Positions 8,977 to 24,562 are shown, counted from the first letter of the stretch. The stretch is DNA of 64,000 bases from Theocolax elegans (GCA_026168455.1 CM047429.1:124001-188000); one strand, 5' to 3'. The notes: generated by a model from the sequence alone, not told the origin. Made by a program: numbers and translations.

Positions 8977-11900
8977 AGTTACCGATATCCCGGCCTTTGT
9001 TGTAGATTTTTAAGAAGTTCCATTGAATTTTATTAACTTGGGCATGTCTCTGGTTTTATTTGTCAGTTTTGGTGGTATTTGAGGATTCGAACACCATCCA
9101 CCCGTTATTCTCACTAGCTACAAGATCGCTTTCAATTTTATGAAATTTACTGCGTGTTAGTGATAACTGTACCAATTACGGGATTCCTACGGGATTTCGA
9201 GAATTATTAATGTGCTTTGAATTATTTGGACTAGTTACCGATATCCCGGCATTTGTTGTAGATTTTTAAGACGTTCCATTGAATTTTAATAACAGGAACT
9301 CTCTGGTTTTCTCTGGAATTTCTCTGGTTTTTTCGTCGGTTTTGGTGGTATTTGAGGATTCGAACACCATCCACCCGTTATTCTCACTAGCTACAAGATC
9401 GCTTTCAATTCATGTAATTTACTCCGTGTTAGTGATAACTGCACCAATTACGGGATTCCTACAGGATTTCGAGAATTATTAGTGTGCTTTGAATTATTGG
9501 AATTGGTACCGATATCCCGTCATTTGTTGTATATTTTTTAGACGTTCCATTGAATTTTAATAACAGGAACTCTCTGGTTTTCTCTGGAATTTCTCTGGTT
9601 TTTTCGTCGGTTCTGGTGGTATTTGAGGATTCGAACACCATCCACCCGTCATTCTCACTAGCTACAAGATCGCTTTCAACTTTATGTAATTTACTGCGTG
9701 TTAGTGATAACTGCACCAATTATGGGATTCCTACGGGATTTCGAGAATTATTAATGTACACTGAGCTATTTGGACCAGTGACCGATGCCCCGGCCTTTGT
9801 TGTAGATTTTTAAGAAGTTCCATTGAATTTTAATAACTATGGCATGTCTCTAGTTTTTTCGTCAATGTTTGTGGTATCCGACTAATCGAACACCTTCCAC
9901 CCGATATTGGCACCAGCTGCACCATCACTTTCACCTTCATGTAATTACGTGCTTAGCGATAACTGTACCAATTACGGGATTCCTACGGGATTTCGAGAAT
10001 TATTAATGTACACTGAGCTATTTGGACTAGTTTCCGATATCCCGGCGTTTGTTGTAGATTTTTTAGACGAACCATTTTATTTTTAAACAAGAACATTTCT
10101 CTTGTTTTTCGGCAATTTCGATGATATTCGACGATTCGAACACCATCCACCCAATATTGGCACTAGCTGCACCATCACTTTCACTTTCATGTAATTACGT
10201 GCTTAGCGTTAACTGTACCAATTACGGGATTCCTACGGGATTTCGAGAATTATTAATGTACACTGAGCTATTTGGACTAGTGACCGATATCCCGGCATTT
10301 GTTGTAGATTTTTAAGACTTTCCATTGAATATAAATAACTAGGGCATGACTCTAGTTTTTCCGTCAATTTTGGTGGTATTCGACGATTCGAACACCATCT
10401 ACCCGATATTGGCCTACCAGCTGCACCATCACTTTCACCTTCATGTAATTACGTGCTTAGCGATAACTGTACCAATTACGGGATTCCTACGGGATTTTGA
10501 GAATTATTAATGTACACTGAGCTATTTGGACTAGTGACCGATATCCCGGCATTTGTTCTAGATTTTTAAGACTTTCCATTGAATTTTAATAACTAGGGCA
10601 CGTCTCTAGTTTTTTCGTCAATGCTGGTGGTATTCGACTAATCGAACACCATCCACCCGATATTGGCACCAGCTGCACCATCACTTTCACCATCATTTAA
10701 TTACGTGCTTAGCGATAACTGTATCAATTACAGGATTCCTACGGGATTTCGAGAATTATTAATGTACACTGAACTATTTGGACCAGTGACCGATGCCCCG
10801 GCCTTTGTTGTAGATTTTTAAGAAGTTCCATTGAATTTTAATAACTAGGGCATGTCTCTAGTTTTTTCGTCAATGTTGGTGGTATTCGACTAATCGAACA
10901 CCATCCACCCGATATTGGCACCTACTGCACCATCACTTTCACCATCATGTAATGACGTGCTTAGCGATAACTGTACCAATTACGGGATTCCTACGGGATT
11001 TCGAGAATTGTTAATGTGCTTTGAATTATTTGGACTAGTTATCGATATCCCGGCCTTTATTGTAGATTTAAAGAAGTTCCATTGAATTTTAATAACTAGG
11101 CATGTCTCTAGTTTTTTTCGTCAATTTTAGTGGCATTCCACGATTCGAACACCATCCACCCGATATTGGCACCAGCTGCACCATCACTTTCACCTTCATG
11201 TAATTACGTGCTTAGCGTTAACTGCACCAATTACGGGATTCCTACGGGATTTCGAGAATTATTATTGTGCTTTGAATTATTTGGACTAATTACCGATATC
11301 CCGGCATTTGTTGTAGATTTTTTAGACGTTCCATTGAATTTTAATAACTTGGGCATGTCTCTAGTTTTTTTGTCAGTTTTGGTGGTATTTGAGGATTCGA
11401 ACACCATCCACCCGTTATTCTCACTAGCTACAAGATCGCTTTCAATTTTATGAAATTTACTGCGTGTTAGTGATAACTGTACCAATTACGGGATTCCTAC
11501 GGGATTTCGAGAATTATTAATGTGCTTTGAATTATTTGGACTAGTTACCGATATCCCGGCATTTGTTGTAGATTTTTAAGACGTTCCATTGAATTTTAAT
11601 AACAGGAACTCTCTGGTTTTCTCTGGAATTTCTCTGGTTTTTTCGTCGGTTTTGGTGGTATTTGAGGATTCGAACACCATCCACCCGTTATTCTCACTAG
11701 CTACAAGATCGCTTTCAATTTCATGTAATTTACTCCGTGTTAGTGATAACTGCACCAATTACGGGATTCCTACAGGATTTCGAGAATTATTAGTGTGCTT
11801 TGAATTATTTGGAATTGGTACCGATATCCCGTCATTTGTTGTATATTTTTTAGACGTTCCATTGAATTTTAATAACAGGAACTCTCTGGTTTTCTCTGGA

Positions 11901-13590
11901 ATTTCTCTGGTTTTTTCGTCGGTTCTGGTGGTATTTGAGGATTCGAACACCATCCACCCGTCATTCTCACTAGCTACAAGATCGCTTTCAACTTTATGTA
12001 ATTTACTGCGTGTTAGTGATAACTGCACCAATTATGGGATTCCTACGGGATTTCGAGAATTATTAATGTACACTGAGCTATTTGGACCAGTGACCGATGC
12101 CCCGGCCTTTGTTGTAGATTTTTAAGAAGTTCCATTGAATTTTAATAACTATGGCATGTCTCTAGTTTTTTCGTCAATGTTTGTGGTATCCGACTAATCG
12201 AACACCTTCCACCCGATATTGGCACCAGCTGCACCATCACTTTCACCTTCATGTAATTACGTGCTTAGCGATAACTGTACCAATACGGGATTCCTACGGG
12301 ATTTCGAGAATTATTAATGTACACTGAGCTATTTGGACTAGTTTCCGATATCCCGGCGTTTGTTGTAGATTTTTTAGACGAACCATTTTATTTTTAAACA
12401 AGAACATTTCTCTTGTTTTTCGGCAATTTCGATGATATTCGACGATTCGAACACCATCCACCCAATATTGGCACTAGCTGCACCATCACTTTCACTTTCA
12501 TGTAATTACGTGCTTAGCGTTAACTGTACCAATTACGGGATTCCTACGGGATTTCGAGAATTATTAATGTACACTGAGCTATTTGGACTAGTGACCGATA
12601 TCCCGGCATTTGTTGTAGATTTTTAAGACTTTCCATTGAATATAAATAACTAGGGCATGACTCTAGTTTTTCCGTCAATTTTGGTGGTATTCGACGATTC
12701 GAACACCATCTACCCGATATTGGCCTACCAGCTGCACCATCACTTTCACCTTCATGTAATTACGTGCTTAGCGATAACTGTACCAATTACGGGATTCCTA
12801 CGGGATTTTGAGAATTATTAATGTACACTGAGCTATTTGGACTAGTGACCGATATCCCGGCATTTGTTCTAGATTTTTAAGACTTTCCATTGAATTTTAA
12901 TAACTAGGGCACGTCTCTAGTTTTTTCGTCAATGCTGGTGGTATTCGACTAATCGAACACCATCCACCCGATATTGGCACCAGCTGCACCATCACTTTCA
13001 CCATCATTTAATTACGTGCTTAGCGATAACTGTATCAATTACAGGATTCCTACGGGATTTCGAGAATTATTAATGTACACTGAACTATTTGGACCAGTGA
13101 CCGATGCCCCGGCCTTTGTTGTAGATTTTTAAGAAGTTCCATTGAATTTTAATAACTAGGGCATGTCTCTAGTTTTTTCGTCAATGTTGGTGGTATTCGA
13201 CTAATCGAACACCATCCACCCGATATTGGCACCTACTGCACCATCACTTTCACCATCATGTAATTACGTGCTTAGCGATAACTGTACCAATTACGGGATT
13301 CCTACGGGATTTCGAGAATTGTTAATGTGCTTTGAATTATTTGGACTAGTTATCGATATCCCGGCCTTTATTGTAGATTTTAAAGAAGTTCCATTGAATT
13401 TTAATAACTAGGGCATGTCTCTAGTTTTTTCGTCAATTTTAGTGGCATTCCACGATTCGAACACCATCCACCCGATATTGGCACCAGCTGCACCATCACT
13501 TTCACCTTCATGTAATTACGTGCTTAGCGTTAACTGCACCAATTACGGGATTCCTACGGGATTTCGAGAATTATTAATGTACACTGAGCT
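8974..13590. repeat. Two tandem copies of a ~2311-bp higher-order repeat (9 monomers)
   Basis: Sequence from about 8974 to 11280 recurs from about 11285 to 13590 at a constant offset near 2311 bp. For example, the ctctggaatt-bearing B units and the cctaccagctgc variant come at the same relative places (10421 and 12726). Copies then diverge, and 13590-14480 resembles 12330-13215 (offset ~1260). Confidence 0.85.
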
Positions 13591-14479
13591 ATTTGGACTA
13601 GTTTCCGATATCCCGGCGTTTGTTGTAGATTTTTTAGACGAACCATTTTATTTTTAAACAAGAACATTTCTCTGTTTTTCGGCAATTTCGATGATATTCG
13701 ACGATTCGAACACCATCCACCCAATATTGGCACTAGCTGCACCATCACTTTCACTTCATGTAATTACGTGCTTAGCGTTAACTGTACCAATTACGGGATT
13801 CCTACGGGATTTCGAGAATTATTAATGTACACTGAGCTATTTGGACTAGTGACCGATATCCCGGCATTTGTTGTAGATTTTTAAGACTTTCCATTGAATA
13901 TAAATAACTAGGGCATGACTCTAGTTTTTCCGTCAATTTTGGTGGTATTCGACGATTCGAACACCATCTACCCGATATTGGCCTACCAGCTGCACCATCA
14001 CTTTCACCTTCATGTAATTACGTGCTTAGCGATAACTGTACCAATTACGGGATTCCTACGGGATTTTGAGAATTATTAATGTACACTGAGCTATTTGGAC
14101 TAGTGACCGATATCCCGGCATTTGTTCTAGATTTTTAAGACTTTCCATTGAATTTTAATAACTAGGGCACGTCTCTAGTTTTTTCGTCAATGCTGGTGGT
14201 ATTCGACTAATCGAACACCATCCACCCGATATTGGCACCAGCTGCACCATCACTTTCACCATCATTTAATTACGTGCTTAGCGATAACTGTATCAATTAC
14301 AGGATTCCTACGGGATTTCGAGAATTATTAATGTACACTGAACTATTTGGACCAGTGACCGATGCCCCGGCCTTTGTTGTAGATTTTTAAGAAGTTCCAT
14401 TGAATTTTAATAACTAGGGCATGTCTCTAGTTTTTTCGTCAATGTTGGTGGTATTCGACTAATCGAACACCATCCACCC

Positions 14480-17400
14480 GTTATTCTCACTAGCTACAAG
14501 ATCGCTTTCATCTTTATGTATTTTACTATGTGCTAGTGATAGCTGCACCAATTATGGGATTCCTACGGCATTTCGGTATTTATTAATAAACATTCAGCTA
14601 TTTTGACTAGTTACCGATGGCCCGTCATTTATTTGTAGATTATTTAGACGTTCCATGGTATTTTACTAACAAGAACATTTCTCTGGTTTTTTCGTAGATT
14701 TTGGTGGTATTTGAGGATTCGAACACCATCCACCCGTTATTCTCACTAGCTACAAGTTCGCTTTCAACTTTATGTAATTTACTGCGTGTTAGTGATAACT
14801 GCGCCAATTACGGGATTCCTGAGGAATTTCGAGAATTATTATTGTGCTTTGAATTATTTGGACTAATTACCGATATCCCGGCATTTGTTGTAGATTTTTT
14901 AGACGTTCCATTGAATTTTAATAACTTGGGCATGTCTCTAGTTTTTTCGTCAATTTTGGTGGTATTCGACAATTCGAACACCATCCACCCGTTATTCTCA
15001 CTAGCTATAAGATCGCTTTCAATGTTATGTAATTTACTCCGTGTTAGTGATAACTGCACCAATTACGGGATTCCTACGGGATTTCGAGAATTATTAGTGT
15101 GCTTTGAATTATTTGGAATTGTTACCGATATCCCGGCATTTGTTGTATATTTTTTAGACGTTCCATTTTATTTTTAAACAAGAACATTTCTCTTGTTTTT
15201 CGGCAATTTCGATGATATTCGACGATTTGAACACCATCCACCCAATATTGGCACTAGCTGCACCATCACTTTCACCTTCATGTAATTACGTGCTTAGCGA
15301 CAACTGTACCAATTACGGGATTCCTACGGGATTTCGAGAATTATTAATGTACACTGAGCTATTTGGACTAGTGACCGATATCCCGGCATTTGTTGTAGAT
15401 TTTTAAGACTTACCATTGAATATAAATAACTAGGGCATGTCTCTAGTTTTTCCGTCAATTTTGGTGGTATTCGACGAATCGAACACCATCCACCCGATAT
15501 TGGCACCAGCTGCACCATCACTTTCAACTTTATGTAATTTACTGTATGTTAGCGATAAATGCACCAATTACGGGATTCCTACGGGATTTCGAGAATTATT
15601 AATTTACACTGAGCTATTTGGACCAGTGGCAGATATTCCGGCATTTGATGTAGATTTTTAAGATGTTCCATTGAATTTTAATAACTAGGGCATGTCTCTA
15701 GTTTTTTCGTCAATGTTGGTGGTATCCGACTAATCGAACACCATCCACCCGTTATTCTCACTAGCTACAAGATCGCTTTCATCTTTATGTAATTTACTGC
15801 GTGTTAGTGATAACTGCACCAAATACGGGATTCCTACGGGATTTCGAGAATTATTAATGAACTTTCAGCTGTTTTGATTAGTTACCGATGCCCCGTCATT
15901 TGTTGTAAATTTTTTTGACCTTCCATGGTATTTTACTAACAAGAACATCTCTCTGGTTTTTTCGTAGATTTTGGTGGTATTTGAGGATTCGAACACCATC
16001 CACCCGTTATTCTCACTAGCTACAAGTTCGCTTTCAACTTTATGTAATTTACTGCGTGTTAGTGATAACTGCGCCAATTACGGGATTCCTACGGGATTAC
16101 GAAAATTATTAATGTCCTTTGAATTATTTGGACTAGTTACCGATATCCCGGCATTTGTTGTAGATTTTTAAGACGTTTCATTGAATTTTAATAACTAGGG
16201 CATGTCTAGTTTTTTAGTCAATTTAGGTGGAGTTTGACGATTCGAACACCGTCCACCCGATATTGGCGTCAGCTGCACCATCACTTTCACCTTCATGTAA
16301 TTACGTGCTTAGCGATAACTGTACCAATTACGGGTTTCCTAAGGGATTTCGAGAATTATTAATGTACACTGAGCTATTTGAACTAGTGACCGATATCCCG
16401 GCATTTATGTAGATTTTTATGACGTTCCATTGAATTTTAATAACTAGGGCATGTTTCTAGTTTTTTCGTCTATTTTGGTGGTGCTCGACGATTCGAACAC
16501 CATCCACCCGTTATTCTCACTAGCTACAAGATCGCTTTCAACTTTATGTAATTTACTGCGTGTTAGTGATAACTGCACCAATTATGGGTTTCCTACGGGA
16601 TTTCGAAAATTATTAATGTGCTATGAATTATTTGGACTAGTGACCGATATCCCGGCATTTGTTGTAGATTATTATGACGTTCCATTCAATTTTAATAACT
16701 AGGGCATGTCTCTAGTTTTTTCGTCAATTTTGGTGGTGCTCGACGACTCGAACACCGTCCACCCGTTACTCTCACTAGCTACAAGATCGCTTTCAACTTT
16801 ATGTAATTTACTGCGTGTTAGTGATAACTGCACCAATTACGGGATTTCTACGGGATTTCGAGAAGTATTAATGAGCTTTGTATTATTTGGACTAGTTACC
16901 GATATCCCCGCATTTGTTTTAGATTTTTTAAACGATCCATTGAATTTTAATAACTAGGGCATGTCTAGTTTTTCTAGTTTTTTCGTCAATTTTGGTGGTG
17001 TTCGACGATTCGAACACCGTCCAACCGATATTGGCAGCAGCTGCACCATCACTTTCACTTTCATGTAATTACGTGCTTAGCGTTAACTGTACCAATTACG
17101 GGATTCCTACGGGATTTCGAGAATTATTAATGTACACTGAGCTATTTGAACTAGTGACCGATATCCCGGCATTTGTTGTAGATTTTTAAGACTTTCCATT
17201 GAATTTTAATAACTAGGGCATGACTCTAGTTTTTCCGTCAATTTTGGTGGTATTCGACGATTCGAACACCATCTACCCGATATTGGCCTACCAGCTGCAC
17301 CATCACTTTCACCTTCATGTAATTACGTGCTTAGCGATAACTGTACCAATTACGGGATTCCTACGGGATTTCGAGAATTATTAATGTAACTGAGCTATTT

Positions 17401-20400
17401 GGACTAGTGACCGATATCCCGGCATTTGTTCTAGATTTTTAAGACTTTCCATTGAATTTTAATAACTAGGGCACGTCTCTAGTTTTTTCGTCAATGCTGG
17501 TGGTATTCGACTAATCGAACACCATCCACCCGATATTGGCACCAGCTGCACCATCACTTTCACCATCATTAATTACGTGCTTAGCGATAACTGTATCAAT
17601 TACAGGATTCCTACGGGATTTCGAGAATTATTAATGTACACTGAACTATTTGGACCAGTGACCGATGCCCGGCCTTTGTTGTAGATTTTTAAGACGTTCC
17701 ATTGAATTTTAATAACTAGGGCATGTCTCTAGTTTTTTCGTCAATGCTGGTGGTATTCGACTAATCGAACACCATCCACCCGTATTCTCACCTACTGCTA
17801 CAAGATCGCTTTCATCTTTATGTATTTACTGTGCTAGTGATAGCTGCACCAATTATGGGATTCCTACGGGATTTCGAGAACTGTTAATGTGCTTTGAATT
17901 ATTTGAACTAGTTATCGATATCCCGGCCTTTATTGTAGATTTTAAGAAGTTCCATTGAATTTTAATAACTAGGGCATGTCTCTAGTTTTTTCGTCAATTT
18001 TAGTGGCATTCCACGATTCGAACACCATCCACCCGATATTGGCACCAGCTGCACCATCACTTTCACCTTCATGTAATTACGTGCTTAGCGTTAACTGCAC
18101 CAATTACGGGATTCCTACGGATTTCGAGAATTATTAATGTACATGAGCTATTTGGACTAGTTTCGATATCCCGGCATTTGTTGTAGATTTTTAGACGAAC
18201 CATTTTATTTTTAAACAAGAACATTTCTCTTGTTTTTCGGCAATTGTCGATGGATATTCGACTATTCGAACACCATCCACCCGATATTGGCACTAGCTGC
18301 ACCATCACATTCACCTTCATGTAATTACGTGCTTAGCGATAACTGTATCAATTACGGGATTCCTACGGGATTTCGAGAATTATTAATGTACACTGAAGCT
18401 ATTTGGACTAGTAACCGATATCCCGGCATTTGTTGTAGATTTTTATGACGTTCGATTGAATTTTAATAACTAGGGCATATCTCTAGTTTTTTCGTCAATG
18501 TTGGATGGTATTTACGATATCGAACACCATCCACCCGTTATTCTCACTAGCTACAAGATCGCTTCATCTTTATGTATTTTACTATGTGCTAGTGATAGCC
18601 GCACCAATTATGGGATTCCTACGGCATTTCGGAATTTATTAATGAACATTCAGCTATTTTGACTAGTTACCGATGGCCCCGTCATTTATTTGTAGATTAT
18701 TTAGACGTTCCATGGTATTTTACTAACAAGAACATTTCTCTGGTTTTTTCGTAGATTTTGGTGGTATTTGAGGATTCGAACACCATCCACCCGTTATTCT
18801 CACTAGCTACAAGTTCGCTTTCAACTTTATGTAATTTACTGCGTGTTAGTGATAACTGCGCCAATTACGGGATTCCTGAGGAATTTCGAGAATTATTATT
18901 GTGCTTTGAATTATTTGGACTAATTACCGATATCCCGGCATTTGTTGTAGATTTTTTAGACGTTCCATTGAATTTTAATAACTTGGGCATGTCTCTAGTT
19001 TTTTCGTCAATTTTGGTGGTATTCGACAATTCGAACACCATCCACCCGTTATTCTCACTAGCTATAAGATCGCTTTCAATGTTATGTAATTTACTCCGTG
19101 TTAGTGATAACTGCACCAATTACGGGATTCCTACGGGATTTCGAGAATTATTAGTGTGCTTTGAATTATTTGGAATTGTTACCGATATCCCGGCATTTGT
19201 TGTATATTTTTTAGACGTTCCATTTTATTTTTAAACAAGAACATTTCTCTTGTTTTTCGGCAATTTCGATGATATTCGACGATTTGAAACACCATCCACC
19301 CAATATTGGCACTAGCTGCACCATCACTTTCACCTTCATGTAATTACGTGCTTAGCGACAACTGTACCAATTACGGGATTCCTACGGGATTTCGAGAATT
19401 ATTAATGTACACTGAGCTATTTGGACTAGTGACCGATATCCCGGCATTTGTTGTAGATTTTTAAGACTTACCATTGAATATAAATAACTAGGGCATGTCT
19501 CTAGTTTTTCCGTCAATTTTGGTGGTATTCGACGAATCGAACACCATCCACCCGATATTGGCACCAGCTGCACCATCACTTTCAACTTTATGTAATTTAC
19601 TGTATGTTAGCGATAAATGCACCAATTACGGGATTCCTACGGGATTTCGAGAATTATTAATTTACACTGAGCTATTTGGACCAGTGGCAGATATTCCGGC
19701 ATTTGATGTAGATTTTTAAGATGTTCCATTGAATTTTAATAACTAGGGCATGTCTCTAGTTTTTTCGTCAATGTTGGTGGTATCCGACTAATCGAACACC
19801 ATCCACCCGTTATTCTCACTAGCTACAAGATCGCTTTCATCTTTATGTAATTTACTGCGTGTTAGTGATAACTGCACCAAATACGGGATTCCTACGGGAT
19901 TTCGAGAATTATTAATGAACTTTCAGCTGTTTTGATTAGTTACCGATGCCCCGTCATTTGTTGTAAATTTTTTTGACCTTCCATGGTATTTACTAACAAG
20001 AACATCTCTCTGGTTTTTTTCGTAGATTTTGGTGGTATTTGAGGATTCGAACACCATCCACCCGTTATTCTCACTAGCTACAAGTTCGCTTTCAACTTTA
20101 TGTAATTTACTGCGTGTTAGTGATAACTGCGCCAATTACGGGATTCCTACGGGATTACGAAAAATTATTAATGTCCTTTGAATTATTTGGACTAGTTACC
20201 GATATCCCGGCATTTGTTGTAGATTTTAAGACGTTTCATTGAATTTTAATAACTAGGGCATGTCTAGTTTTTTAGTCAATTTAGGTGGAGTTTGACGATT
20301 CGAACACCGTCACCCGATATGGCGTCAGCTGCACCATCACTTTCACCTTCATGTAATTACGTGCTTAGCGATAACTGTACCAATTACGGGTTTCCTAAGG

Positions 20401-23400
20401 GATTTCGAGAATTATTAATGTACACTGAGCTATTTGAACTAGTGACCGATATCCCGGCATTTATGTAGATTTTTATGACGTTCCATTGAATTTTAATAAC
20501 TAGGGCATGTTTCTAGTTTTTTCGTCTATTTTGGTGGTGCTCGACGATTCGAACACCATCCACCCGTTATTCTCACTAGCTACAAGATCGCTTTCAACTT
20601 TATGTAATTTACTGCGTGTTAGTGATAACTGCACCAATTATGGGTTTCCTACGGGATTTCGAAAATTATTAATGTGCTATGAATTATTTGGACTAGTGAC
20701 CGATATCCCGGCATTTGTTGTAGATTATTATGACGTTCCATTCAATTTTAATAACTAGGGCATGTCTCTAGTTTTTCGTCAATTTTGGTGGTGCTCGACG
20801 ACTCGAACACCGTCCACCCGTTACTCTCACTAGCTACAAGATCGCTTTCAACTTTATGTAATTTACTGCGTGTTAGTGATAACTGCACCAATTACGGGAT
20901 TTCTACGGGATTTCGAGAAGTATTAATGAGCTTTGTATTATTTGGACTAGTTACCGATATCCCCGCATTTGTTTTAGATTTTTTAAACGATCCATTGAAT
21001 TTTAATAACTAGGGCATGTCTAGTTTTTCTAGTTTTTTCGTCAATTTTGGTGGTGTTCGACGATTCGAACACCGTCCAACCGATATTGGCAGCAGCTGCA
21101 CCATCACTTTCACTTTCATGTAATTACGTGCTTAGCGTTAACTGTACCAATTACGGGATTCCTACGGGATTTCGAGAATTATTAATGTACACTGAGCTAT
21201 TTGAACTAGTGACCGATATCCCGGCATTTGTTGTAGATTTTTAAGACTTTCCATTGAATTTTAATAACTAGGGCATGACTCTAGTTTTTCCGTCAATTTT
21301 GGTGGTATCCGACGATTCGAACACCATCTACCCGATATTGGCCTACCAGCTGCACCATCACTTTCACCTTCATGTAATTACGTGCTTAGCGATAACTGTA
21401 CCAATTACGGGATTCCTACGGGATTTCGAGAATTATTAATGTAGACTGAGCTATTTGGACTAGTGACGGATATCCCGGCATTTGTTCTAGATTTTTAAGA
21501 CTTTCCATTGAATTTTAATAACTAGGGCACGTTTCTAGTTTTTTCGTCAATGCTGGTGGTATTCGACTAATCGAACACCATCCACCCGATATTGGCACCA
21601 GCTGCATCATCACTTTCACCTTCATGTAATTACGTGCTTAGCGATAACTGTACCAATTACGGGATTCCTACGGGATTTCGAGAATTATTAATGTAGGCTG
21701 AGCTATTTGGACTAGTGACCGATATCCCGGCATTTGCTCTAGATTTTTAGACTTTCCATTGAATTTTAATAACTAGGGCACGTCTCTAGTTTTTTCGTCA
21801 ATGCTGGTGGTATTCGACTAATCGAACACCATCCACCCGATATTGGCACCAGCTGCACCATCACTTTCACCATCATGTAATTACGTGCTTAGCGATAACT
21901 GTATCAATTACGGGATTCCTACGGGATTTCGAGAATTATTAATGTACACTGAACTATTTGGACAAGTGACCGATGCCCCGGCCTTTGTTGTAGATTTTTA
22001 AGAAGTTCCATTGAATTTTAATCACTAGGGCATGTCTCTAGTTTTTTCGTCAATGTTGGTGGTATTCGACTAATCGAACACCATCCACCCGTTATTCTCA
22101 CTAGCTACAAGATCGCTTTCATCTTTATGTATTTTACTATGTGCTAGTGATAGCTGCACCAATTATGGGATTCCTACGGGATTTCGAGAACTGTTAATGT
22201 GCTTTGAATTATTTGAACTAGTTATCGATATCCCGGCCTTTATTGTAGATTTTTAAGAAGTTCCATTGAATTTTAATAACTAGGGCATGTCTCTAGTTTT
22301 TTCGTCAATTTTAGTGGCATTCCACGATTCGAACACCATCCACCCGATATTGGCACCAGCTGCACCATCACTTTCACCTTCATGTAATTACGTGCTTAGC
22401 GTTAACTGCACCAATTACGGGATTCCTACGGGATTTCGAGAATTATTAATGTACATTGAGCTATTTGGACTAGTTTCCGATATCCCGGCATTTGTTGTAG
22501 ATTTTTTAGACGAACCATTTTATTTTTAAACAAGAACATTTCTCTTGTTTTTCGGCAATTTCGATGATATTCGACGATTCGAACACCATCCACCCAATAT
22601 TGGCACTAGCTGCACCATCACATTCACCTTCATGTAATTACGTGCTTAGCGATAACTGTATCAATTACGGGATTCCTAAGGGATTTCGAGAATTATTAAT
22701 GTACACTGAGCTATTTGGACTAGTAACCGATATCCCGGCATTTGTTGTAGATTTTTATGACGTTCGATTGAATTTTAATAACTAGGGCATATCTCTAGTT
22801 TTTTCGTCAATGTTGATGGTATTTAACGATTCGAACACCATCCACCCGTTATTCTCACTAGCTACAAGATCGCTTCATCTTTATGTATTTTACTATGTGC
22901 TAGTGATAGCCGCACCAATTATGGGATTCCTACGGCATTTCGGAATTTATTAATGAACATTCAGCTATTTTGACTAGTTACCGATGCCCCGTCATTTATT
23001 TGTAGATTATTTAGACGTTCCATGGTATTTTACTAACAAGAACATTTCTCTGGTTTTTTCGTAGATTTTGGTGGTATTTGAGGATTCGAACACCATCCAC
23101 CCGTTATTCTCACTAGCTACAAGTTCGCTTTCAACTTTATGTAATTTACTGCGTGTTAGTGATAACTGCGCCAATTACGGGATTCCTGAGGAATTTCGAG
23201 AATTATTATTGTGCTTTGAATTATTTGGACTAATTACCGATATCCCGGCATTTGTTGTAGATTTTTTAGACGTTCCATTGAATTTTAATAACTTTGGCAT
23301 GTCTCTAGTTTTTTCGTCAATTTTGGTGGTATTCGACAATTCGAACACCATCCACCCGTTATTCTCAATAGCTATAAGATCGCTTTCAATGTTATGTAAT

Positions 23401-23613
23401 ATACTCCGTGTTAGTGATAACTGCACCAATTACGGGATTCCTACGGGATTTCGAGAATTATTAGTGTGCTTTGAATTATTTGGAATTGTTACCGATATCC
23501 CGGCATTTGTTGTATATTTTTTAGACGTTCCATTTTATTTTTAAACAAGAACATTTCTCTTGTTTTTCGGCAATTTCGATGATATTCGACGATTTGAACA
23601 CCATCCACCCAAT
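14480..23613. repeat. ~4.06-4.31-kb higher-order repeat, two copies and part of a third
   Basis: Blocks starting near 14701, 18758 and 23068 carry the same ordered series of A and B monomers with near-identical sequence (offsets about 4057 and 4310). Examples are the gattcctgaggaatttcg variant and the tagatttttaagatgttcc variant. The third copy is cut at 23613 by the LTR-like insertion and continues after 25577, where the sequence follows the order seen at 19307 onward. Confidence 0.85.
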
Positions 23614-23617
23614 ATTG
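23614..23617. repeat. Target duplication attg, left
   Basis: attg precedes the TGCGACG end and is repeated at 25577-25580 after the ACA end. Confidence 0.6.
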
Positions 23618-24251
23618 TGCGACGCTACTTTTCGTCGGGAAGAATTTAATTAGATTAAATTATAACCCGGCGGAGGTTCCGTCGTAGCGACGTTGAAAAT
23701 GGCTAGATATCGCCGATTTGTATTTAGTTGGGCGTCTGGCGATATTTAAATTAAAAAGAATAATTACTTTACAAAACGACTCGGCAACCCGGCAAATCCT
23801 CACCTCGACTCCTCGTCACAGAGGGAATCCCGACGGCTGACCACCTCGGAACCGGCGGCTTTCAGAGTAAAGGAAAAATCAAATAAATACACTCACGAAT
23901 TCAATCTTATAACCACAAATTAATTTATTGGAAAATTAAATAATATATTATAATTTCCGGCACCGACACAATATTAACGCGATCCACGACCGACTCTCAC
24001 ACGTGCACACACTCACTCAACTTCCGTCCGTCCGGCAAATATAATATATTATTATTAAAATAATTCGGCCGCCCGTCGGGCTAACCGTAAATTTACTCGC
24101 CTATTTAACTTCTCTTCAACTCCAAGACAACTCCGCTCGACCCTACTCTACTCGACTACTACTCTAACTCAACTCGCAACAAACGAAAAAAATGGCTACT
24201 TCGCCTCAAACAATCTACTTAGAAATTACCCTGCAAAATCACGACTATCTC

Positions 24252-24312
24252 GTCGGACGATCAGGTAGCGAATCACGTCTGTCTCCTCGGACGATCGGGT
24301 AGCGAATCCTCG
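24252..24312. repeat. Short direct repeat in LTR-like element
   Basis: cggacgatcaggtagcgaatc and cggacgatcgggtagcgaatc lie about 40 bp apart as near-identical direct copies. Confidence 0.7.
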
Positions 24313-24435
24313 AGACCGGCTTCTTCATCCGGCTCGCGGCGTGGCTTGATCCCCAAAATTAAGGATTTTCCTCCCCACCCTATCGCTATCCTGCTCTATC
24401 TTACTATACTCCTTATCTACCGGCGTTGATTAGGG

Positions 24436-24562
24436 TGGTTGATTGCGTGATCGATACGCGTAGTCAGCCTTGATCTTATTTCCGTCAAGGCCGATTACCC
24501 AATAATAGTGGTTTACGTCACCACCAACCTGTTCATTATTGGGTCGATCACACAACCAATCA
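24436..24562. other. Nested inverted repeats in LTR-like element
   Basis: Perfect arms acccaataat (24497-24506) and attattgggt (24535-24544) enclose gtggt/accac. Outside them lie partly matched arms ending gtgatcga (near 24454) and starting tcgatcac (24544). This would fold as a long bulged hairpin. Confidence 0.6.

Larger units (their letters stand above)
8974..23613. repeat. ~252/255-bp satellite array, left block
   Basis: Head-to-tail monomers each carry cgaacaccatccaccc, ttacgggattcctacggg, and a bridge ending ccgatatcccgg. Two monomer classes occur. Class A (~252 bp) reads cgatattggcaccagctgc...ttacgtgcttagcgat. Class B (~255 bp) reads cgttattctcactagctac...tttactgcgtgttagtgat. Some B units carry an extra ~20-bp ctctggaatt segment, giving 271-273 bp. 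The monomers differ by scattered substitutions. Repeated short open frames of 60-90 codons occur because the monomer length is a multiple of three; I do not regard them as genes. Confidence 0.97.
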
